Shown: positions 7,533-13,366 of the stretch, one piece after another
Position numbering within the stretch: position 1 is the stretch's first letter
Layout: each line of letters starts with the position of its first letter
Translations under genes and position numbers: made by a program
The notes under the pieces: generated by a model
What the model saw: only the letters and a program-made list of their open reading frames with translations
Databases searched by the model: none
What the model was told of the DNA's origin: nothing
Source: Tubulinosema ratisbonensis
Lineage: Eukaryota; Microsporidia; Tubulinosematidae
Reading direction: 5' to 3'
DNA length: 13,366 bases
NCBI GenBank assembly: GCA_004000155.1
Contig: RCSS01000008.1
Coordinates: forward strand, 1-13,366

Positions 7533-8180
7533 ATGATAAAATCATTCATAAAAACAAGAATACCTTTTCATACAGAATTATTAAAAATTTCATTAAAAAA
7601 GTCTGATGAAACAATAAGAACCTTTTTTCTATTCTTAATCCTCCCAAGTGCATTTGTATGTTTTGTAGGAATAAAGAAACCTAAAATATCATTTTTAATC
7701 ACATTTATTTTTCTAACCCTAAAAGATTCTTTAAAAATATTCTTAAGTAGTAAACTTAATTTATTTTCAATAACCAATTATTTCAATCTAATTTCATATT
7801 TTATTATGGTATTTCTAATCATTTCTAACAAATATATCACACTGATTTATTCATATTTGATCAATTATTACTTTTTTAGAGGATATTTGTTTATTTATTT
7901 AAGAAATCAAGGATGGTTCATTGATTTAGGAATGATTATTTTTATTTTTATCATTGCTGAAAAATATTTCAGTTATTTTTTTAGTTTTATTTTTGTAATT
8001 GTAGGAGGGTATTATTTGGTAGCATCTTTGATAGCCATTTACATAGAAATTAGCTTTAAAATGGATCGCGGATGGACCATTACATTTAATTGGTATTTTC
8101 AGGTAATTTCTGTGCTATTGTATGTTATTATTGTCTATTTTGGAATGTCTTTCCAGCGCACTAATTTTAAAAGAGAATAA
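7533..8180 (+). CDS. unrecognised multi-span membrane protein
   Basis: I do not recognise this 215-residue protein. It has a basic N-terminal stretch of about 29 residues followed by about six or seven hydrophobic segments (roughly 31-47, 52-66, 84-98, 101-119, 131-141, 147-171 and 189-205), and it ends in a short basic tail (QRTNFKRE). It is rich in Phe, Ile and Tyr, partly a result of the AT-rich base composition. No CDP-alcohol transferase, transporter or protease motif is visible. GYYLVASLIAIY (159-170) and DRGWTITFNWYF (178-189) are the least low-complexity parts and would be the best search anchors. Three things argue that it is real: uninterrupted length, an ATG three bases after a CCC motif, and the same orientation as the genes on both sides. 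It may be a microsporidia-specific or very divergent membrane protein. Confidence 0.75.
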   Translation: MIKSFIKTRIPFHTELLKISLKKSDETIRTFFLFLILPSAFVCFVGIKKPKISFLITFIFLTLKDSLKIFLSSKLNLFSITNYFNLISYFIMVFLIISNKYITLIYSYLINYYFFRGYLFIYLRNQGWFIDLGMIIFIFIIAEKYFSYFFSFIFVIVGGYYLVASLIAIYIEISFKMDRGWTITFNWYFQVISVLLYVIIVYFGMSFQRTNFKRE

Positions 8181-8211
8181 TTTTTTATGTAAAATATTTT
8201 TATGATCTTAG

Positions 8212-8368
8212 AATTAAATTAAAAAAATTAATTATTTTATATTTTTTATAATTTAAATTTTAATTTAATTTTAATTTTTATTTTAAATTTTTATTTAATT
8301 TTTATTTAATTTTAATTTTAATTTTTTATTTTTTATTTTTAATTTTATTATTTTTATTTTTATTTTTA
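8212..8368. other. 157-base tract of only A and T, T-skewed
   Basis: Not one G or C occurs over 157 bases. Most of the tract repeats TTTTAATTT- and TTTTTATTT-like words with clear T excess on the plus strand. It fills most of the spacer (8181-8390) before the HIT gene. Confidence 0.9.
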
Positions 8369-8384
8369 GGTTATTTTTTTTAAT

Positions 8385-8390
8385 ACCCTC
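8385..8390 (+). promoter_or_regulatory. CCC motif before the HIT gene
   Basis: ACCCTC has its CCC at 8386-8388, two bases before the ATG at 8391. It stands out because the preceding tract is almost free of G and C. It supports the start codon. Confidence 0.6.
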
Positions 8391-8786
8391 ATGAATTGCA
8401 TTTTTTGTGACTTTCAGAAAAAAAAAGATTTAATTTTATGGGAAGATGACCTTTCATACTTAATATTGGACATACGTCCTCTTTCTCACGGCCACTTATT
8501 GCTAATACCAAAGGAACACTCCCAGTTTTTACACTTATTATCAGATCAAAGTTTATCTGTCATCCTTACAAACATAAAGAAGATAGTTGTTGAATTGGAT
8601 TATAAAAAATATAACATTTTACAAAACAATGGCCACATTCAATCAGTAAACCATGTACATTTCCATATCATTCCATTTAACTCATCAGGGGATTCGCTTA
8701 GCATAAACTGGGATGTTCAGGATGTAGACGAAGAATACATTAAATGTGCAAGTGAGAGGGTTAAGAATGCTTTAACTAAAAAATAA
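8391..8786 (+). CDS. HIT-family hydrolase (HINT-like)
   Basis: This 131-residue histidine-triad protein is probably a purine nucleoside phosphoramidase or related nucleotide hydrolase of the HINT branch. CIFC at 3-6, at the extreme N terminus, is the usual zinc-binding Cys pair. The core has RPLSHGHLLLIPKEH at 29-43. The triad is HVHFHII at 88-94 (His88, His90, His92), preceded by QNNGHIQSVN at 78-87, which matches the family's NNG...Q.V.H pattern. The length is normal for HINT proteins (about 120-140). The C-terminal third is divergent and charged. The start is the first ATG, right after the CCC motif, and places the zinc Cys pair exactly where the family has it. The substrate is inferred from the family only. 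Confidence 0.88.
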   Translation: MNCIFCDFQKKKDLILWEDDLSYLILDIRPLSHGHLLLIPKEHSQFLHLLSDQSLSVILTNIKKIVVELDYKKYNILQNNGHIQSVNHVHFHIIPFNSSGDSLSINWDVQDVDEEYIKCASERVKNALTKK

Positions 8787-8792
8787 GGTTTT

Positions 8793-8894
8793 TTAATTTT
8801 GTTTATTTTTCATTTTTTCATGAATTATATAGGCAAAAATAAACAAATCTACTAAAACTACTAAGGTTATAAAAAATAAAATAATTATTTGCAT
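8793..8894 (-). CDS. possible 33-residue single-span membrane microprotein
   Basis: An ATG at 8892-8894 on the minus strand opens 33 codons ending in TAA at 8793-8795. The peptide has a clear layout: a hydrophobic span from about residue 3 to 24 (IIILFFITLVVLVDLFIF and following) and then a charged tail (HEKMKNKQN). The stop lies six bases from the HIT gene stop, tail to tail. I do not recognise a family. Subunits of this size and shape occur among organelle translocases and ER complexes, but nothing ties this peptide to one. Chance cannot be excluded at this length, although the even use of Thr, Val, Asp, Ala and Gln codons is less biased than random local sequence. Confidence 0.35.
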   Translation of the reverse strand: MQIIILFFITLVVLVDLFIFAYIIHEKMKNKQN

Positions 8895-9277
8895 AAGTTA
8901 AGAAAAATATTTTTTTTTTGTGTTTTTAAGGAGTATTTTTTTATCTCCTTTTATGAAATTAATCAATCATAAAAATAAATTAATAAATAAAAATATTTTA
9001 TTTTGAATTTAATTAATTTTTATCATTTTTTTAATTTATTAATTTATTTTAAATGTTTTAATAATTTTTTGTTTTAAGATGATATTTTTAAAATAAATTA
9101 TAAAATTAAAAAAATGATAAAAAAAATAAAATTATAATTTTTTTAAAATACTAAAATTAAAAAAAAGTTTTTTTATGAAATAAAATAAAGAAATAAAACT
9201 TTGAATGATTTGGGCATAAAATGAAAGAAAGAACATGAAAAATACTTTAATTTAATTTTTTATGAAAGAGTATTTTC
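8895..9277. other. AT-rich intergenic spacer with a small inverted repeat
   Basis: I see no gene in this stretch. An inverted repeat, AAGGAG (8928-8933) and CTCCTT (8945-8950) with an 11-base loop, lies about 35 bases upstream of the possible microprotein start. The rest is A/T runs. Confidence 0.65.
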
Positions 9278-9628
9278 TTAAGCTGCACCGGGTGAAGTTG
9301 CACCACCTGATGAAGCATCCTTTGCTCCAGCAGCGGGACATGGCTCACCACCTTGTGGCTTACCTTCATCTTTCTTTTTATCATCTGGTTTACCCTCTTT
9401 ATCACCTGGNTTACTTTCCTTATCTTCAGGTTTAGGGGGATTAGCACTTGGCTGGGATCCTCCTTCGCCTGTCAAAGCGGGCATTATACCACCTGACTGA
9501 GACCCTCCTCCAGCACCAGAGCCTGGTGACTTCGATTTATCCATAAATAACTTCTTTACTAACAAATATCCTCCGATACCCAAAACTGCTACACCCAACA
9601 AAATTAATGCTATCATCAATAATTTCAT
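9278..9628 (-). CDS. membrane-anchored Gly/Pro/Ser/Lys-rich low-complexity protein, function unknown
   Basis: The 116-residue protein starts at the ATG at 9626-9628; the frame extends two codons further only to a GTG. Residues 2-24 form one strong hydrophobic segment (LLMIALILLGVAVLGIGGYLL) followed by KK, typical of a signal anchor or uncleaved signal peptide. The rest is disordered: first Gly/Ser-rich (35-60), then a Pro/Lys/Asp/Glu-rich part with DKE, GKP and DDKKK patches (64-92), then Ala/Gly/Ser-rich to the end, with a single Cys at 97. The base composition is strikingly richer in G and C than its surroundings. The layout suits a surface or secretory-pathway protein, such as a spore wall or polar tube component or a host-facing protein, but I recognise no family. 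An ambiguous base at 9410 leaves residue 73 as Lys or Asn. Confidence 0.7.
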   Translation of the reverse strand: MKLLMIALILLGVAVLGIGGYLLVKKLFMDKSKSPGSGAGGGSQSGGIMPALTGEGGSQPSANPPKPEDKESXPGDKEGKPDDKKKDEGKPQGGEPCPAAGAKDASSGGATSPGAA

Positions 9629-10023
9629 ACACACACAACATTTTTTGTTTAAATACTTTTTTAATTTAAGACTATTAGTTCTCTTTTTTTAATTATCTCC
9701 TATTTTTTCCCTTTTTTTCATTAAATTTTATTTTTATTTGTTTTAATTTTACAAATTAAACTACCACAACAATAAAAGTGTTATTTAATTTTTTTTATTT
9801 GATAAAATAATTTTTTTGATTTATCTTTTAAGAAAGAAAAAGTTTTTTTTTAAAAATTAATTTAATAAATTGATTAAATTTTATCCCCTTATTTTTTTAA
9901 AATACTTAATTTAATTTTATAAATAAATAAAAAATAAAAATCTTATCAAATTTTTTTATAAAATTTTCATACAAAAAAAGTGTTTCATCAAAAAATATAA
10001 CAAAAAAAAATAAATAAACAAAC
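9629..10023. other. AT-rich divergent intergenic region
   Basis: This spacer separates two divergently transcribed genes, so it should hold both promoters. I see no coding sequence. A CCCC lies at 9885-9888, about 135 bases before the subtilisin start, and GGGAAAA-type sequence (plus-strand TTTTCCC near 9706) lies upstream of the minus-strand gene. Neither is close enough to a start to call. Confidence 0.6.
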
Positions 10024-11301
10024 ATGTTCCTATTTTTTATCTTATCACTCTGCAGAGACAATTACATAGTCATTTTAAAAAACACATTAGATCCTTCAAA
10101 AAGGAATGTTTATTCTAGAGAATATAACACTACTTCTCATTTTAAAAAAGGAGACTCAATTGTAAAAAAGACTTCTTTAGGTTACATAGCTAATTTATCT
10201 AAAGAGACTGCTGATTCACTACAAAATGATCCTGAAGTAGTCACCGTAGAGGAAGACAAGATAGTAAAATTGTTTGATAATAAACCTTTGATTGATGTTT
10301 TCATAGAAGATAAAATATTTTTAGAGGGTCCTAAAAAATATAATAAGAAAAAGAAAGAGCCTTGGGGGCTTGGAAGAATTTCTGGTACTGAGAAATTTGT
10401 TTATCCTCCTAGTGCAGGGGAAGGGGTAGACGTTTATGTTTTAGATACTGGGATAGAGAAGAATCATGATGAGTTTGAGGATAGAGCTGAGTTTGGTATA
10501 AATTTAGTTGAAGATTCTAAGAACACCGATGAAAATGGACATGGTACCCACGTGGCTGGTACCATTGCTGGTAAAAATGTAGGGGTAGCCAAAAAGGCTA
10601 GGGTTATAGGTGTAAAGGTATTGGACAAAGAAGGGTTAGGAATGATTAGCAGAGTAATTTTAGGGTTAGATTATGTAATCAGAGAACATTCTAAAAAGTT
10701 AGAAGATTACAAACTAAAATTACTTTTTGAAAGCAAAGCTTCTTCATTTTTTTTGAGAGAAATGAACAAACAAATTAAACACACCTCATTTCCTAAAACA
10801 GTAGTAAATATGAGCGTAGGTGGGTTAAAAAGCAAGGCAATGGAATATACCATACAGTATGCTAGCAGTTTAGGGATACATTTCTCTGTAGCAGCAGGGA
10901 ATGATCATGAAGATGCATGTGATTTTTCACCAGGCTCATCTAAAAATGCGATCACAGTGGGAGCCAGTGATAAGAAGAACAGAGTGGCATTCTTTTCTAA
11001 TTATGGCATGTGTGTAGATTTATTTGCACCAGGGGTAGAAATATACTCAGCTTGGCCCAACAATTCTTACAAAAAAAATTCAGGTACTTCTATGGCCAGT
11101 CCGCATGTCGCAGGAGTGATGGCATTATTTTTAGGTGAAAAGAATTATTCACCAAATGAATTAGTAGATAGTATTTTAAATGAGTCAGAACATTTAGTGT
11201 GTCAAAAGGAAGAATATTTTTATGATGATCCTAATTTTGATTCTTTACTTCCTTTTGTTTCTATTAAGAAGCTTTTAGAAAGAAGTGAGGTATTTGATTA
11301 A
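10024..11301 (+). CDS. subtilisin-like serine protease (S8, proteinase K type) with I9 propeptide
   Basis: The 425-residue secreted protease begins with a short signal peptide (MFLFFILSLC, 1-10). An inhibitor I9 propeptide follows at about 13-83 (it starts NYIVILK and ends VVTVEEDKIVKL). The catalytic domain runs from about 113 to 385. The triad is intact: Asp141 in VYVLDTGI, His173 in NGHGTHVAGT and Ser356 in SGTSMASPHVAG. The oxyanion Asn293 is in AAGND. A charged insertion at about 220-256 precedes VNMSVGG (261-267) and is longer than in proteinase K. Microsporidia carry conserved subtilisin-like proteases of this kind, reported in spores, thought to mature by propeptide removal. The C terminus beyond 385 is acidic and divergent. 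The first ATG gives the signal peptide, so the start is good. It appears active. Confidence 0.93.
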   Translation: MFLFFILSLCRDNYIVILKNTLDPSKRNVYSREYNTTSHFKKGDSIVKKTSLGYIANLSKETADSLQNDPEVVTVEEDKIVKLFDNKPLIDVFIEDKIFLEGPKKYNKKKKEPWGLGRISGTEKFVYPPSAGEGVDVYVLDTGIEKNHDEFEDRAEFGINLVEDSKNTDENGHGTHVAGTIAGKNVGVAKKARVIGVKVLDKEGLGMISRVILGLDYVIREHSKKLEDYKLKLLFESKASSFFLREMNKQIKHTSFPKTVVNMSVGGLKSKAMEYTIQYASSLGIHFSVAAGNDHEDACDFSPGSSKNAITVGASDKKNRVAFFSNYGMCVDLFAPGVEIYSAWPNNSYKKNSGTSMASPHVAGVMALFLGEKNYSPNELVDSILNESEHLVCQKEEYFYDDPNFDSLLPFVSIKKLLERSEVFD

Positions 11302-12984
11302 AAAAACATTTTACTTGAAAGATTTTTTAAAATTTATTACTTTTTTATTTTTTCAGAGGTAAATTAAATGTTTTATTAAATTAAATTTTTCTTAAGATAC
11401 AGCTGTAAAAAAATAAATTTAATAAAAGTTTTTTAATTAATCTTTAATTATTAAATATTTGAAGAGAAAAAATATTTTTTTTAAAGAAAGTATATTTATT
11501 TTATATTTTTGTCATGTTGTTACAAAAATATAAAAATAATAAATTTAATAAATCATAAAAAATACTATTTTAGTAAAATAAAATCAAAATATATTCCATT
11601 TGAGATAAATAACTTAACAAAACAAGAAGCTATTTAAATAAATTATAATAGAAAATTAAAAAAGGGCAAATTTAGCATAAATGCACAGTTATAATCAATA
11701 ACAAGTAAGTGCTTGCCTAAAAATATGATAGCGTATTAAAAACCCTACTTAGTTGAAGTTCACATAACAATAAAATCTTTATCTAAAAATTATAACAAAT
11801 ATTGATTGATGAATTTTTATTGTAAGACATTTTTTCTCCAAAAATGATTTCATTTTATAGTAAATTGTTTCTGATTAAGGTAAAGATCTTAATTTATTTA
11901 TTTAATTCATTATTTTTATTGTAGCTTAATTTTATTACTAATTGTCTTTAATTTTTAAAAATCGTACCTTAACATTTTGAACATTTTATTTTTAATATAC
12001 CTGTATCAGAATATGGGACTTGAGATGTTATCAAGTATTTATTATAAAAATTGTAAATTTTCTTATTATTTATATATGGTTTCTTAATTATCAGTCTTTT
12101 GTTATTGTTATTTCTTCTTCTTTCATTTCTACTTTTTCTTCTTGGGGTAAATAAATTTTTAAACTTGTTTTTCTTTCTTTTGTTATTTTTATTGATTAAA
12201 ATATACTAAAAATTCATAACAATACTAAAGATGTATTTATGGAACATAACTGTGTAAGAATTTAGTTAAGTGATTACTTTAAATTAATATTATGTTAAAA
12301 TACCGCAGAATAAAAATAATTATAGCTTCTAACAAAAACATTAACTATTTAATTTTATAAGTTCTATTTATTTTTGTGTAATACAAAATTTTTTATTGAA
12401 TAAAAGCATAGCTTTTTATAAATTTATTTCGTCAATTAGGTTCTAAATAGTATTTTATCATTTTAATCAAAAATAATAATATGATTCTTAAGATAAACTC
12501 TTTTATAGAAATTTTTAGGAATTTAATAAAGCAAATAGATACCATTTTTATTTTTAAAAGGTAAGGATGAGTATTTTAGTATTTTTTTATATTCTAAATC
12601 ATATATGTTTTTACTGATTTCTTCTTTAAATTAATTTAAAATATAAACTACAAATTTTATTGATATTTTAATTTACTTTTAATCACATTCCATTATTCTA
12701 ACTATATTTTAATAATAGACATCTATTATTACCTTTAAAAAATTTGATTCAATACAATACGCTTTATTTTTAAGATCATAAACAATCATAATTTTTAAAT
12801 TGTATTTTAGTAAGATAATATTTTACTCAATAAAAATACTGGTAAACATTGTAATTTTTTTCATTGTAAAGATTTAGTAAAATTAGAACATGAAAATGTT
12901 GTTTTTTAATTTAAAATTTTTATGTAAGATCTTAAAAAATATTGATAAATAAGATTTATATAAAAATTATGTTATAAATTGACT
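11302..12984. other. AT-rich region without an intact gene
   Basis: I see no supportable gene in nearly 1.7 kb. A minus-strand frame at 12091-12195 stays open for 34 codons and ends in a Glu/Lys-rich stretch, but it has no start at its beginning. Other short open pieces (for example around 12200-12340 on the minus strand and near 11800 on the plus strand) could be remnants of decayed genes or mobile elements. None could be assigned. Confidence 0.6.
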
Positions 12985-13366
12985 TAAAATCAGGAATTTA
13001 TGAAGCTAAATTTATGTGTATGATAGTTGATGAAAAATTAGTTAAACGCAAATTAACTCATTTCTAAAGAAAAGTAAATTTCTAATTATTATCTAAAAAT
13101 AGATTAATAATATTTAAAAAATTTTTAATATATCGATTAGTCTTAAAAAGATAGTGACACGAGCCCAAAGAGGTCTTCTCTTGATCTTAGTTAAAATATT
13201 CTTCTGGTTCTTAGACTAACCCCTGAAAGCATATAAAAAAGGGGTTTTAATTAAATACGGGGTTAATAGGCTTAAAACAACAATTTATTATAAGTTAAAA
13301 GTATTTTTGGTTGCAATCAAATAAAAACTTAGCGGGAAACTTTTTTTCATGTTTCAACACGTAGAA
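12985..13366 (+). pseudogene. probable second ISXO2/Merlin-type transposase relic, cut by the window end
   Basis: On the plus strand, pieces in family order can be read through stops and frameshifts. IVDEKLVKRK has a candidate first Asp at 13029-13031. VTRAQRGLLLILVK corresponds to the region that reads RAKAEFLAII in the copy at 3146-4008. LD(stop)PLKAYKK has a candidate second Asp at 13214-13216. YGVN follows, and FMFQHVE occupies the last bases, resembling the TQ.(I/V)E box. The two Asp codons are 185 bases apart, against 183 in the other relic. The second-Asp-to-Glu distance is about 13 codons longer than in that copy, so insertions must be assumed. The assignment is motif reading in degraded AT-rich DNA and is much weaker than for the first copy. 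Confidence 0.4.

Noticed and set aside
7568..7777. Minus-strand 69-codon frame
   Set aside because: It is antisense to the CCC-marked membrane protein gene and has no recognisable content.
9247..9447. Minus-strand 66-codon frame
   Set aside because: It is the alternative frame of the Gly/Pro/Lys-rich gene on the same strand, giving a His/Val/Lys-rich reading with no domain.
9629..9634. Upstream GTG start for the Gly/Pro-rich gene
   Set aside because: A GTG start is not expected in a eukaryotic nuclear gene. The ATG two codons later gives a standard signal anchor.
11805..11830. Plus-strand IDEFLL reading resembling a transposase IDE box
   Set aside because: The neighbouring codons do not continue the motif and no further boxes follow at the right spacing.
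13218..13246. AACCCC/GGGGTT inverted repeat as a terminator or hairpin
   Set aside because: It has only six pairs with a 17-base loop, and a third GGGGTT follows at 13259. It is better explained as part of the transposase relic.

Overview
The window looks like a chromosome segment from a microsporidian (obligate intracellular fungal-lineage parasite) with a very AT-rich genome. The evidence is eukaryotic-type tRNA genes with poly-T terminators, intron-less genes, an Sm protein, a chitin-precursor enzyme (GNA1-type), a mevalonate kinase, a subtilisin-like protease with a propeptide, very short proteins, and a CCC motif 2-7 bases before the start codon of four genes. This CCC signal is a reported microsporidian gene-start feature. 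Long AT-rich spacers and decayed transposons point to one of the larger, looser microsporidian genomes. The genus cannot be fixed from the sequence alone.

Layout. 146-1354 (-) encodes a short MBOAT-family acyltransferase. 1355-4250 has no intact gene, but on the minus strand it holds two decayed transposases side by side: a Tc1/mariner-type DD34E relic (about 2444-3015) and a full-length but broken IS1595/ISXO2 (Merlin-like) transposase (3146-4008). 4251-8786 is the gene-dense core: an RRM protein, an Sm protein, tRNA-Lys(UUU), a GNAT of the GNA1 type, tRNA-Met(CAU) on the opposite strand, mevalonate kinase, an unrecognised multi-span membrane protein and a HIT hydrolase. A possible 33-residue membrane microprotein (8793-8894, -) follows. 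Next come a Gly/Pro/Ser/Lys-rich membrane-anchored protein (9278-9628, -) and a subtilisin-like protease (10024-11301, +). The last 2 kb has no intact gene and ends in what looks like a second ISXO2-type relic, on the plus strand and cut by the window edge.

The genes do not form a pathway. They are housekeeping functions for RNA processing (RRM, Sm), amino-sugar supply for spore-wall chitin (GNA1), isoprenoid supply (mevalonate kinase) and lipid remodelling (MBOAT), plus secreted or surface proteins (subtilisin, Gly/Pro-rich protein). The most notable points are the transposon graveyard, the start-proximal CCC signals, the unrecognised membrane and surface proteins, and six ambiguous bases that all lie in coding sequence, five of them at third codon positions.
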